From the NCBI RefSeq assembly GCF_009695585.1, contig NZ_VUNR01000006.1:50599-114598 (forward strand): a DNA stretch of 64,000 nt, written 5' to 3'. Shown in pieces: positions 24,482 to 33,166 of this stretch. Source of the DNA: Anaerovibrio slackiae (GTDB taxonomy: Bacteria > Bacillota > Negativicutes > Selenomonadales > Selenomonadaceae). Within the stretch, counting starts at the first letter, position 1. Each line of letters starts with the position of its first letter. The notes under the pieces are model-generated. The model saw nothing but the letters and a program-made list of their open reading frames with translations. It was not told the origin of the DNA and did no database searches. Position numbers and translations under genes: made by a program.

Positions 24482-26980
24482 TCAGCCCCTCACAATATTG
24501 GAGCGGACGCCGTTGGCATCACTATCATCTTCCCTGCGCTTGATGCTCCACAAAAGGTCTACCACCTCACGCAGCGCCTGAATATTTTCATTGACCACCG
24601 CATTCATGCCCCGCTGCTTCAGGGCCTCAAAGGCCTGCTTGTCCTCAAAATCCTCCGGTGAATCAATCATGCAATTAAAATCATAGATAATAAATTTGTC
24701 GCTCTTGGCCATAACCTCATAATTCAGCCCACGTATGTGGTCAATGACCTCCTCAAAGCCGTTGCCTGGCTGGGCTATCCTACTGCGAGCCGCGGCAAAC
24801 ATCCGATGATACAGTTCATCTTCCTCCTGATTAGCCATTTCTTTATAAAAATCATTGTAGGATTCCTCAAAATGAGCCAATGTCTTCTCCCGCAGCAGCT
24901 GCAAATTGCCCCGGCGTATTTTGTTCAGCTCCTTCTTCATCTTGAGGATAGCGTCGTTCAATTGCTGCAATTCCTCATGGTCAGACTTGTCCTGCTGCAC
25001 ATTCATAGCCTGAGAAGCCACTTCCCCGGCCTTTTTCAGCTGCTCCATATAGGCACCATCCTCAAGATTTTCCCCCAGATTGCGCACCCTCATCATCAGC
25101 TGCTTGCCATCATAGTTCAGCTTGTCCGCCACCTTGTCCAAATCCAGCTGGCCGCCCTGCCGGGAGTAAAAATTCTTGTCGCTGTTGAAGGACTCGGAAA
25201 TGGACGGCACAGAAATTTCCAGGTCAATACTGCCAGAGTCGTTGACCACATAATTGCAGATGATTTCCGCCCCTGCCATAATCATGCCGAAATCAAAATC
25301 CCTGCCAGTGATGGTCATGTGGCCGATAAAGCGGTTATCCTCCACATCCTCCTGCATATCGCCTTCCCACAGCTTGAAATTAATCGCCTCATCGCTGCCA
25401 GCCCTGATGGTTTCCGTAGCCCGGAATTTCTTCTGCCCCTTGGCAGGCAGGGCATCTCCCTCCCGTACCAGGTAATCAAGCACAGCCTTGTCGCTGCTGC
25501 TGCTCTCGCAGACCTCCACCCCGATGGAATGGGAGGCCAGAATAGCACCTACAGTTGCCAGGGTATAGGAAATTTCTATATCGCTGTTTTCCAGCTCCAC
25601 AGGCCTGCCAGAGGCATCAAATACGTCCACATGAAAATGATTGCTGCCCCGCCTGAACAATTCCAGTTCCAGGGTTGCCCTGTTTTTCAGCTCCATGCTG
25701 CCGGAATGCCAGCCCGTATCCCTGGAAGATATTTCAAAGGTATAGCCCGTCACAGGCTTTGCCAGCACAATAGCAAACTTCGCCTTTGGTGCCGTAGAAC
25801 GTGCCACATACCGAAAGCTCAGGCCCAGGGACTTGCCGCTTTCCACCTGCTCCCTGGCTGACTTCCTGCCATGCTCCTCATTGCTCCAATCGATGGACTC
25901 AGCAAAAATACTTGCACCCTCGGACACGGCAGTCATAGGGTTCACCTCAATGCTGCCCACCGGCACGCCTACCTCCAGCACTACCTTGTCCCGCAGGGAT
26001 TTATAATTGGTCGGGCCGCCCACAAAGATAATGCGGTCAATATCCTGAGGCGTCAGCCCCGCCTTCTCAATAGTTTCCCTTGTAGTCCTGACAGCCTCCA
26101 TCACCAGCTCATCTATCAGATCATCATAGGTACTGCGCTGCAGCTCCACATCCAGGTAGATTTCTTCCCCGGCAGCATCAAAGGTGCCGGTCTCCCCCTC
26201 GATATTTACGACCTCGTCAGAAGAAAGCTCTATCTTTGCCACCTCTGCCTTATAGGCGGCAATCCGCAGGAGCTTCTTGTACTCATCCCTTGCCCTGAAA
26301 TCATCAGGCAGCTGATAGTTGCTCCGCAGCCAGGGAATGACCACGTTGTTCATAATCACCCGGTCAAAGTCCCTGCCGCCGCACATGGCAATGCCGCCAT
26401 GTGCCAGCAGATTTACCTTGCCTGACATGCTCTCTGCAATAGCCACATCCAGGGTGCCGCCGCCCAGGTCAAAAATCAGGAAATTGCCATCCCGGCTGCC
26501 GGCCTTCATGACGCTCATGATAGCTGCCACCGGCTCCTGCATCAGCGCCACCTTGCCCAGCCCTGCCTGTTTCGCTGCCTCCAGGGTAGCGGCATTCTGC
26601 ATCTGGTTGAAGGCAGCCGGAACGGTAATCACCACGCCTACCTCATCACTGCTGCGGATTTCCTCCGGCAGATTCTTGTACAGCTCCCTCAGCACCTCCG
26701 CACTACATTCCTCCGGAGTCAGCTCCTCATCCCCCAGCTTGATTTTTGTGCTGGTTCCCATGAACCGCTTGAACAGAGTAGCACAGCGTTCCGGCTGCTG
26801 GGCGGCCTTCAGATAGGCATCCTTGCCATAAAAACGCTTGCCCCGCTTATCCACATAAATCGCCGAAGGGGTTACATCATTCTGATCCTTCTTGCTTTTC
26901 CACACCCTGACATTTTCCCCGTCAAAAGAAGAAATCGCGCTGTTGGTTGTCCCCAAATCAATGCCCACATAATACTTCAT
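24482..26980 (-). CDS. Hsp70 (DnaK-like) chaperone with extended C-terminus, 832 aa
   Basis: The ATPase domain is clear: GIDLGTTNSAISSF (phosphate 1, residues 5-18), VVITVPAAFNQMQ, LMQEPVAAIMS, FLIFDLGGGTLDVA (phosphate 2) and RIIFVGGPTNYKSLRDKV (adenosine motif). The substrate-binding region after about 380 is divergent and lacks the usual DnaK beta-domain signature and the acidic C-terminal tail. Beyond it lie about 250 residues of coiled coil (EELQQLNDAILKMKKELNKI) and a helical end. At 832 aa it is about 200 longer than DnaK. It overlaps the GrpE-like gene by 23 bp. With its neighbours it forms a dedicated chaperone set, not the housekeeping DnaK, and probably handles specific clients such as the module's helicases. 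Confidence 0.9.
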   Translation of the reverse strand: MKYYVGIDLGTTNSAISSFDGENVRVWKSKKDQNDVTPSAIYVDKRGKRFYGKDAYLKAAQQPERCATLFKRFMGTSTKIKLGDEELTPEECSAEVLRELYKNLPEEIRSSDEVGVVITVPAAFNQMQNAATLEAAKQAGLGKVALMQEPVAAIMSVMKAGSRDGNFLIFDLGGGTLDVAIAESMSGKVNLLAHGGIAMCGGRDFDRVIMNNVVIPWLRSNYQLPDDFRARDEYKKLLRIAAYKAEVAKIELSSDEVVNIEGETGTFDAAGEEIYLDVELQRSTYDDLIDELVMEAVRTTRETIEKAGLTPQDIDRIIFVGGPTNYKSLRDKVVLEVGVPVGSIEVNPMTAVSEGASIFAESIDWSNEEHGRKSAREQVESGKSLGLSFRYVARSTAPKAKFAIVLAKPVTGYTFEISSRDTGWHSGSMELKNRATLELELFRRGSNHFHVDVFDASGRPVELENSDIEISYTLATVGAILASHSIGVEVCESSSSDKAVLDYLVREGDALPAKGQKKFRATETIRAGSDEAINFKLWEGDMQEDVEDNRFIGHMTITGRDFDFGMIMAGAEIICNYVVNDSGSIDLEISVPSISESFNSDKNFYSRQGGQLDLDKVADKLNYDGKQLMMRVRNLGENLEDGAYMEQLKKAGEVASQAMNVQQDKSDHEELQQLNDAILKMKKELNKIRRGNLQLLREKTLAHFEESYNDFYKEMANQEEDELYHRMFAAARSRIAQPGNGFEEVIDHIRGLNYEVMAKSDKFIIYDFNCMIDSPEDFEDKQAFEALKQRGMNAVVNENIQALREVVDLLWSIKRREDDSDANGVRSNIVRG

Positions 26981-27578
26981 TGTTTATCCTCCCCACAACT
27001 ACAGAACCCTTTTTCAAAATCTCCGCGGAATTAAGCTTCTTGATGGTGGGCTCAAGGGTTACCTCCACCCTCAGCTGGTCCTCCGCCTCAAAATCCTCCA
27101 GATTGATAGGATACACCGGCAACCCGGTATTGTAGACCTCCCCGGCAAAATCCAAAACCTCTATGCCCAGCTTCTCCAGGGAAGCGGCACTGTGCTTGTC
27201 AAACCTTTTTACCTGGTTCATGCCCCGCTTCTGAATCTGCGGATTCAGCACCTTGCCCACCAGAGCTTTCGTATACTGGCACAGCCGCCAGCCCTCGGCA
27301 GCATAATCTGCCAGCTCCAGATAAAAATCCTCTGCCTGTACATAATTTGCATGCACAGCTTCTGCAGGCATATCTTCCGCATGGACACCATCTGTATGTG
27401 CAGCCTCTGCATGTACATCAGCAGCCTCAGCCTTCAGTCCTGTATCGGACGCATCTGAATGTTCCTGCACGCACTCATCATCTTGTACATTCCCATCGTC
27501 CTGCACAATATCCCTTGCCTGCCCAGCTTCATCATTCTGTACAGCAACATTTTCATTCACAATCTCATTTTCATTCAT
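26958..27578 (-). CDS. Possible GrpE-like partner of the Hsp70, 206 aa
   Basis: The first ~95 residues are acidic, low-complexity and repetitive (VQDDGNVQDDECVQ, then repeats of the AEDMPAEAVHA type). The second half has two helices and a beta-rich end: GLPVYPINLEDFEAEDQ, LEPTIKKLNSAEILKKGSVVVG. The pattern (acidic helical lead, then a small beta domain ending in a KG-x-VV-G turn) recalls GrpE nucleotide-exchange factors, and the gene's position directly before and overlapping the Hsp70 supports that role. Direct sequence identity to GrpE is weak, so this is inference. It is first in the operon; the leader is about 24 nt from shared-box promoter 4, with AAAGGAG ahead of the ATG. Confidence 0.55.
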   Translation of the reverse strand: MNENEIVNENVAVQNDEAGQARDIVQDDGNVQDDECVQEHSDASDTGLKAEAADVHAEAAHTDGVHAEDMPAEAVHANYVQAEDFYLELADYAAEGWRLCQYTKALVGKVLNPQIQKRGMNQVKRFDKHSAASLEKLGIEVLDFAGEVYNTGLPVYPINLEDFEAEDQLRVEVTLEPTIKKLNSAEILKKGSVVVGRINNEVLCGH

Positions 27579-27609
27579 CTAAAATACTCCTTTCATACTT
27601 GCTATATAA

Positions 27610-27655
27610 AATATAGCAGACATCAGAAAAGATTTCGTGTCAAAAAATCTGTGAG
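27610..27655 (-). promoter_or_regulatory. Shared-box promoter 4 (Hsp70 operon)
   Basis: The box GTCAAAAAATCTGTGAG (27639-27655) gives TTGACA on the minus strand, then 22 bp and TATATT (27610-27615). The short leader places the start of transcription close to base 27602. Confidence 0.7.
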
Positions 27656-27752
27656 GTTTTGCTGCTGGAAATCACTAAGGAAATTGCCGAAAAAATTTTC
27701 CAGCAAAAAAGGCTGCCAGCTTGCATTTAAAGCCGACAGCCTACAAAACTAT

Positions 27753-28196
27753 TTATTTGCCGTTATTCTTTTCATACTCCTTAACATGTCTTCTAATCAT
27801 CTGCAACCCGGACAGCATTTTGCGCTTTAAATCATCCGCAGTAATCACATCCGCATCCAGCCGTGCATGGTTACTGCTATTGCGCTCATTCTTGAAAAAG
27901 CCATATACCCGCAAAATCTCCCTCATGCTCTCCAACGGAATATTCACCCTGGCAAAGCCAGCATCTTTCCTCGTAAATGATAAATACCTTGTCCACGCTG
28001 CCTGCCTTCTTGTGAAGATATCTGACCGCTGACTCATTGGTAGAAAATGCCTTCCCTACATCTTCATAGTCATGGGGCTCCACCTTGCCGGTATTCCAAC
28101 CTTTATATAGCTGAGAAACAGCAAAAGAATATTCTGCCTTCCCTGCTTCTTTGCTAAACAAACCTGATTAGGCACATTTTCTGCCTCTATTGCCAT
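27753..28196 (-). pseudogene. Decayed CARF-HEPN (Csx1/Csm6-like) gene
   Basis: From the ATG at 28196 one frame gives KKQGRQNILLLFLSYIK, matching the start of the intact CARF proteins of this window (KNAVLLFLSEI). A second frame continues with AFSTNESAVRYLHKKAGSVDKVFIIYEE, matching TNEAAVKYLLQKLAG and its next strand. A third frame ends with FFKNERNSSNHARLD and a terminal helix, the HEPN R-x4-H motif. About 450 internal codons of a normal family member are missing and at least two frameshifts are present. It is a third, dead copy of the cyclic-oligoadenylate-activated ribonuclease, stranded outside the cas operon beside the NERD helicase gene. Confidence 0.7.
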
Positions 28197-28228
28197 AACA
28201 ATCTCTCCCATCAAAAAATAAATGCCGC

Positions 28229-30196
28229 CTATATCCCCTGATACCGACTATCCATATACCATTGGAAAAAACGATGATACTCCTGCTGCCCGATATTGAT
28301 AATCACCAGATAATCCTTGGCTCGCGTCATGCCAGTATAAACAAGCTCGTTTTTCATACTGCCTTCATCTATCCCTTCCGCATTCACCAGCAGAAGGAAA
28401 ACTACATTAATCTCCCAGCCCTTGAAGCAGTGAATAGTTGAAAGCTTGATGCAGCCCTGATTGCGCTGGAACCTCATGCGCTTGGCATGGCGAACAGGCA
28501 CCATAACATGTGCCGCCTTATTTTCCAGCCAGCCCTTAAACACGCCATAGCGATACTCCTGGATGCACTCAGGAGCATGAATTGCCAGCAGCTTCCTAAA
28601 TAATTCTTCCTCCTCAAAAACAGTATGCGTCCGCCTGTTATTCGGCGCTCTGCGCAGCTCATAATCCAGCCAGCGCAGCTCTGCCACCCTGTCACAGAGA
28701 AATGCCACATCATTGACATGAATATTTGCTGACCTGTGGCTCTCCATAAAAGCATTATAAATACCAACAATTTTCTTCACATCAAAGCTGTCCATATAAT
28801 AATACATTATTTCCCCATCAAACAAACTGGTCTGCCTCATTTCCAAAGGCTCAAATTCATAATCCTGACTGAGTATGCTCCTTTGAAAAGCATTCGCCAG
28901 CTCCAGTATGTTGTTGCTCATACGAAAACTAATAGACTTCAGCAGGTTCCAATTGCCACGTATTTTGCCTACATACATACGCTTGCCCGGCTCCCCCTTT
29001 TCACTATGCAAGGCACGCTGATATATGTTCTGTCTCTCATCACACCAGAAACTGATTTCTCCGTTCGATGCCAGAACGCGATAAATGCTGTCAATCCAAG
29101 GCTTCTCATAATCCTGTGCCTCATCCACCAGAATTGCCCCAAAGCGCCGCTTGCCCTCCGGCAAATCCTCCGGAATGCACCAGTAAAGGCTGGTAAAGTC
29201 CCGGCTGCCTGCAGGCCTTTTCCTGTCACCGAGATATTCCTGCCAGTACATATTAATAAATGCGTGATAATGCAAAATCAGAAAATTGTCCCTGATGAAC
29301 CTGCCCCGATGCTTTTCATCCGGCGGCAGCTGCAGGCTGAGCATATCACGGATATAATTGCGCAAGGTAATATTAAATGTCAGGATAAGCACAGGTCCCC
29401 CTGTCCGCAGATAGGCATTGTATGCCCTGACAGCCAAAGCAGTGGTCTTGCCGCTACCGGCAGCACCGCGGATTTTCTTCCGCACATTTTCCTGGCTTTG
29501 CGCCAGCCGCCGCTGCGCTTTAGTCAACGGCACGTTGGCAAAATCCTTCTGGTGCATCAGCTCATCAGGCGGATAAAGCAGGGATTTAAAATCATAATAC
29601 AGACTGTCATCAAAATACCTGGATGCTTTCCCGGACATGTGGCACCTTTCCAGCATAGCATCAAAATAAGCATTATTCAGGCCATTCCTGCCCCACATGT
29701 ATTTATACTTATTTTCCGCCAGCGGTCTTTTGAGGCCGCACCTGGCACTGATTTCAGCCATCCGCTTGTCGGAGGTTTCCGACAAAAACACCCCCCAGCT
29801 GACCAATGCGACATTCTTGCCATTTTCCAGCACCCTGGCGGCATAATTCGGTGCAAACAGTGTGTAAAACACTTTTTTGTAGCCTTCCAGCTGGGTAATA
29901 GGCGAAGCTGCACGATTAATACCGCCATTGGCATGTACAAACCAGTTATCCGCATCCTGCACCTCATAACACACATCCATTATATAGTCCTTTACCTCGA
30001 TAAGAAAAAGGCCGTAGTTCCTGCGCAGGATTGCTACGTCCGGGCGATAGCCCTCTATGTTGGGCTGAAAAAACACCTCAAAGTCATCCTGTCCCTTTAG
30101 ATATTTATCCAAAAACAGCAGCAGGCGCACCTCCCCCTTGGTAGGCCTGTCCCGAAATTCCAGCATATCCTTCAGCGGTGGATAAAAAATTGCCAT
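28229..30196 (-). CDS. NERD-domain superfamily 1 helicase
   Basis: The N-terminal ~150 residues are a NERD nuclease-related domain: RPTKGEVRLLLFL, then YRPDVAILRRNYGLFLIEVKDY, with the PD-(D/E)xK residues D and E-V-K. An SF1 helicase follows: RGAAGSGKTTALAVRAY near 250, ILVDEAQDYEKPW near 350, SFRMSNNILELANAF, STIHCFKGWEINVVFLL near 600 and YTGMTRAKDYLVI. About 655 aa. An upstream in-frame extension to 30253 exists, but ATG at 30196 has AGGAG at good spacing and begins with MAIFYPP, usual for the family. The promoter at 30230-30258 lacks the shared box. It sits between cas1 and the CARF-HEPN remnant, so it is likely an accessory of the CRISPR locus. Confidence 0.88.
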   Translation of the reverse strand: MAIFYPPLKDMLEFRDRPTKGEVRLLLFLDKYLKGQDDFEVFFQPNIEGYRPDVAILRRNYGLFLIEVKDYIMDVCYEVQDADNWFVHANGGINRAASPITQLEGYKKVFYTLFAPNYAARVLENGKNVALVSWGVFLSETSDKRMAEISARCGLKRPLAENKYKYMWGRNGLNNAYFDAMLERCHMSGKASRYFDDSLYYDFKSLLYPPDELMHQKDFANVPLTKAQRRLAQSQENVRKKIRGAAGSGKTTALAVRAYNAYLRTGGPVLILTFNITLRNYIRDMLSLQLPPDEKHRGRFIRDNFLILHYHAFINMYWQEYLGDRKRPAGSRDFTSLYWCIPEDLPEGKRRFGAILVDEAQDYEKPWIDSIYRVLASNGEISFWCDERQNIYQRALHSEKGEPGKRMYVGKIRGNWNLLKSISFRMSNNILELANAFQRSILSQDYEFEPLEMRQTSLFDGEIMYYYMDSFDVKKIVGIYNAFMESHRSANIHVNDVAFLCDRVAELRWLDYELRRAPNNRRTHTVFEEEELFRKLLAIHAPECIQEYRYGVFKGWLENKAAHVMVPVRHAKRMRFQRNQGCIKLSTIHCFKGWEINVVFLLLVNAEGIDEGSMKNELVYTGMTRAKDYLVIINIGQQEYHRFFQWYMDSRYQGI

Positions 30197-30229
30197 ACAT
30201 CCCGCTCCTATCCTCATCAGTATATTCTC

Positions 30230-30258
30230 ATTATACCACGAACATGCCCACAAAACTA
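30230..30258 (-). promoter_or_regulatory. Promoter of the NERD helicase gene
   Basis: On the minus strand a perfect TATAAT (30230-30235) stands 34 bp before the preferred ATG; the -35 at 17 bp (TAGTTT) is weak. No copy of the 17-bp box is nearby, setting this gene apart from the regulon. Confidence 0.45.
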
Positions 30259-30335
30259 TTGCTGGAGAAATAAATCAACTATGGCATTGCCGATTGCATC
30301 ATGCTCCGCACCACATAACCGCAGCCTTATGGCAC

Positions 30336-31319
30336 TCATGGCTGCAAATAGTGAGCAGCTTTTTCATATATCATATCGGCAAAAGACTCTATCTCCTTCT
30401 GGATATGCTGCCGCCAGTTCATGCCATCCAGCATTTTGCGCTGGGCAAGCATATACTTTTCATAATACAAAATCCATTTGCGCCTGGCAGCATCGCTGAA
30501 GCGGCAGCCCAGTTCTTCATCATAAGCAAAATCTATGGGCAGAAGCAGCTGCCGGTTTATCATTTTCAAAACAAACTTATCAATGACATTTTGCCGGAAT
30601 AATTCCAGCAAATCAAACACAAGGCTGTCCTTGCGCCCGTTATTGCTGTGGAGAAAGCCTATCCTGGCATCCAGCCTGGCACCGGCAATAGCGGCACGCA
30701 CCTCCCGCTCCAGAAAAGCATAGCCGTAGCTGAGCATGCTGTTTACTGGATCCTGGGGCGGACGGCGGTTGCGCCCTGACCAATCCCATTGACGGCTGTC
30801 AAAGATTTCCCCAAATGCCTCAAAATATACCCGGGAGGCAATCCCTTCATAACCACGCAGCTCCTCTGCCGCATCCGTATAAGACAGCTTGTGCTCATAA
30901 ATCCTGATAACTGCGGCAGCCTCTTTCAGCCTTTCATTTTGCTGGCTGCTGGCATAATATGACAGCAAATGACGCTGATTTTCCATTTTCCTGCTGATGG
31001 TATGACGGATAAGCTCCGCCGCAATCTTCGGGTGGACAAAGCACCTCTGCTGCATCAGCAGCCTGTCCAGGGATATTTTATTGTCAGCCATGCAGCCCAG
31101 CAGTTTTCCGCTCCTGTCAATATAGCTAATCTGCACGCTGTTCTGCAAAAGAGTGTAAATCACTTCCGTACTTATCTGGGTGTGGCTTCCCACCACAACA
31201 CTGCTAATATCCTCCAGTGTCAGGCTATACATTTTTTCCCTGGTATCCTTCCAGATTTCTATGCGTCCGCCATTTTTACACATTCTCTGACCTGCTGACA
31301 ATAAATATACCGTGCTCAT
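30336..31319 (-). CDS. cas1: CRISPR-associated endonuclease Cas1
   Basis: The 327-aa integrase of spacer acquisition. The N-terminal beta domain (STVYLLSAGQRMCKNGGRIEI, SVVVGSHTQISTEVI) and helical catalytic domain (SRVYFEAFGEIF, LSYGYAFLEREVRAAI, ARIGFLHSNNGRKDSLVFDLLELFR) contain the expected glutamate, histidine and aspartate. The longer reading to 31379 adds 20 residues without support; ATG at 31319 has GGATAGGAGCG upstream and fits other Cas1 starts. It follows cas2 at a 68-bp interval under shared-box promoter 5. No cas4 is present. Confidence 0.95.
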   Translation of the reverse strand: MSTVYLLSAGQRMCKNGGRIEIWKDTREKMYSLTLEDISSVVVGSHTQISTEVIYTLLQNSVQISYIDRSGKLLGCMADNKISLDRLLMQQRCFVHPKIAAELIRHTISRKMENQRHLLSYYASSQQNERLKEAAAVIRIYEHKLSYTDAAEELRGYEGIASRVYFEAFGEIFDSRQWDWSGRNRRPPQDPVNSMLSYGYAFLEREVRAAIAGARLDARIGFLHSNNGRKDSLVFDLLELFRQNVIDKFVLKMINRQLLLPIDFAYDEELGCRFSDAARRKWILYYEKYMLAQRKMLDGMNWRQHIQKEIESFADMIYEKAAHYLQP

Positions 31320-31387
31320 AATAATCGCTCCTATCCTGCAATATATGTCATATCTTATATGCCATGTATTATATGCCATTTATGATT

Positions 31388-31663
31388 CTAGGCAATCACG
31401 CATATCGGTGCTACTTCCATAGGCTTGCCAAACTGCCACATCTTTGCCTCACAGCTCTGGCACAGGGGAACAATGGTGAGAATAATATCCGCCTGCCCAT
31501 TCCCCAGACAAAATAATTTGTTTTTCACCTTTTCTATCTGCTCACTGGTGCATTGCGCCATAAAAACACTGTACTGCATCCTATAAGCAAATGACTCCAG
31601 ATATTTGGCAATACGCCTGCGGCATTTATCGCTGGACACATCATAACATATCAAATATTTCAT
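31388..31663 (-). CDS. cas2: CRISPR-associated endoribonuclease Cas2
   Basis: The 91-aa protein begins MKYLICYDVSSDKCRRRIAKYLE, with the conserved Asp of the ferredoxin-like fold, and continues with YRMQYSVFMAQC and ADIILTIVPLC. It is the dimeric core of the Cas1-Cas2 integrase. The length is standard. Gene order is unusual in that cas2 precedes cas1. Both lie between the array terminator and the NERD helicase gene. Confidence 0.94.
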   Translation of the reverse strand: MKYLICYDVSSDKCRRRIAKYLESFAYRMQYSVFMAQCTSEQIEKVKNKLFCLGNGQADIILTIVPLCQSCEAKMWQFGKPMEVAPICVIA

Positions 31664-31694
31664 GCTGAACCTCCAATTGACATCTTATAGGTAT

Positions 31695-31739
31695 AGTATA
31701 GCTATCTGTGTAGATTACTATGAGCAAAAAAAATGTGAA
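31695..31739 (-). promoter_or_regulatory. Shared-box promoter 5 (cas2-cas1)
   Basis: The variant box AGCAAAAAAAATGTGAA (31723-31739) is followed on the minus strand by 21 bp and TATACT (31695-31700), 32 bp before the cas2 start. The first two bases differ from the consensus, so the -35-like edge reads TTGCTC. Confidence 0.6.
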
Positions 31740-31744
31740 TTTTT

Positions 31745-31782
31745 GCGCAAAAAATAACTCCCTGTGCAATACACACAGGGAG
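31745..31782 (-). terminator. Terminator of CRISPR array 1
   Basis: CTCCCTGTG (31758-31766) and CACAGGGAG (31774-31782) form a 9-bp stem, followed on the minus strand by TTATTTTTT. It lies 18 bp past the last (degenerate) repeat in the direction of array transcription, so it should end the pre-crRNA. Confidence 0.8.
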
Positions 31783-31800
31783 CCCAAAATTATATATGGT

Positions 31801-33166
31801 GTTTTTACGCCGCACGCGGCATTGGTTCTTACGTAATTTTGAGCTTATGCCTTTTAGTCCTGCGGGACTAAGTTTCAATGCCGCACGCGGCATTGGTTCT
31901 TACGTAATTGATGTTATCTTTGTAAAGGCAGATATGGACGAGAAGTTTCAATGCCGCACGCGGCATTGGTTCTTACGTAATTGATAAGGACGGCAATGAA
32001 GTTGTTAAGCTGAATTTCGGGTTTCAATGCCGCACGCGGCATTGGTTCTTACGTAACTAAGCGTAGAAGTTATTCTTGTCAATAGGTTTAGAGGTTTCAA
32101 TGCCGCACGCGGCATTGGTTCTTACGTAATTGAATTCTCTGTGTCAAATCATAACATTATCCGTAGTTTCAATGCCGCACGCGGCATTGGTTCTTACGTA
32201 ATGTTAAAAGCATAGACGGAGTAACGGCAAGGATGTTGTTTCAATGCCGCACGCGGCATTGGTTCTTACGTAATTTGACTTAAAGGTTTTTAAGACTGAG
32301 GAGGACGCAAGGTTTCAATGCCGCACGCGGCATTGGTTCTTACGTAATGAATATCCAAGCCGTCCTCGGACGCAAACAGTATCTGTTTCAATGCCGCACG
32401 CGGCATTGGTTCTTACGTAATCCAGGGAGACAAATAAGGGGAGGACAGTAGCAGGGGCTAGTTTCAATGCCGCACGCGGCATTGGTTCTTACGTAATTAT
32501 GGAAGTAAAGAGAGTTCTGGAAGCACGTATTAGGTGTTTCAATGCCGCACGCGGCATTGGTTCTTACGTAATACTTCATATAGTTGATATTTATAACTAT
32601 AATTATCCCCGGTTTCAATGCCGCACGCGGCATTGGTTCTTACGTAATATGAACTTGATTCTGGACTGAATGTCCTTGATGTTATGTTTCAATGCCGCAC
32701 GCGGCATTGGTTCTTACGTAATGAAAAACCACGAAAATATAAGGATAACCCTAAATGAAGTTTCAATGCCGCACGCGGCATTGGTTCTTACGTAATTCAA
32801 CTCTGTATGGGCCAAGCAGTCCAAGGGATGGTAAGTTTCAATGCCGCACGCGGCATTGGTTCTTACGTAATGTACCAGTGGTGTTTGATTATTAACGCCT
32901 GCGCGCACGGTTTCAATGCCGCACGCGGCATTGGTTCTTACGTAATTCAGAACGAAGCACTGCAGCGTCGCCTTGAGGAGGTTTCAATGCCGCACGCGGC
33001 ATTGGTTCTTACGTAATTCGATTTCATCAATAATTTTGTAGAGGATAACAAGGTGTTTCAATGCCGCACGCGGCATTGGTTCTTACGTAATGGTACAGTC
33101 GGGGATATCTGGGGCAGGATATGCCTCATGTTTCAATGCCGCACGCGGCATTGGTTCTTACGTAAT
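31801..33166 (-). CRISPR. CRISPR array 1: 19 repeats, 18 spacers
   Basis: Repeats of 37 bp (36 in one copy, whose last base differs) alternate with 34-39-bp spacers. The first copies start at 31801, 31872, 31945 and 32021, the last at 33130. Read on the minus strand the repeat begins ATTACGTAAG, has the stem AATGCCGC/GCGGCATT and ends ATTGAAAC, the usual 8-nt 5' handle of crRNA, so transcription runs from high to low coordinates. The copy at 31801 has three changes in the handle region and marks the trailer end. The leader is at 33167-33396. Spacers are all different by eye; their sources cannot be determined here. Confidence 0.97.

Noticed and set aside
24482..26980. Housekeeping dnaK
   Set aside because: The C-terminal half lacks the DnaK substrate-binding signature, the protein is about 200 residues longer, and the neighbours are not the usual hrcA-grpE-dnaK-dnaJ genes.
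32388..33016. Open frames across CRISPR array 1
   Set aside because: They translate the repeats (RTNAACGIET-like units) and spacers; not genes.
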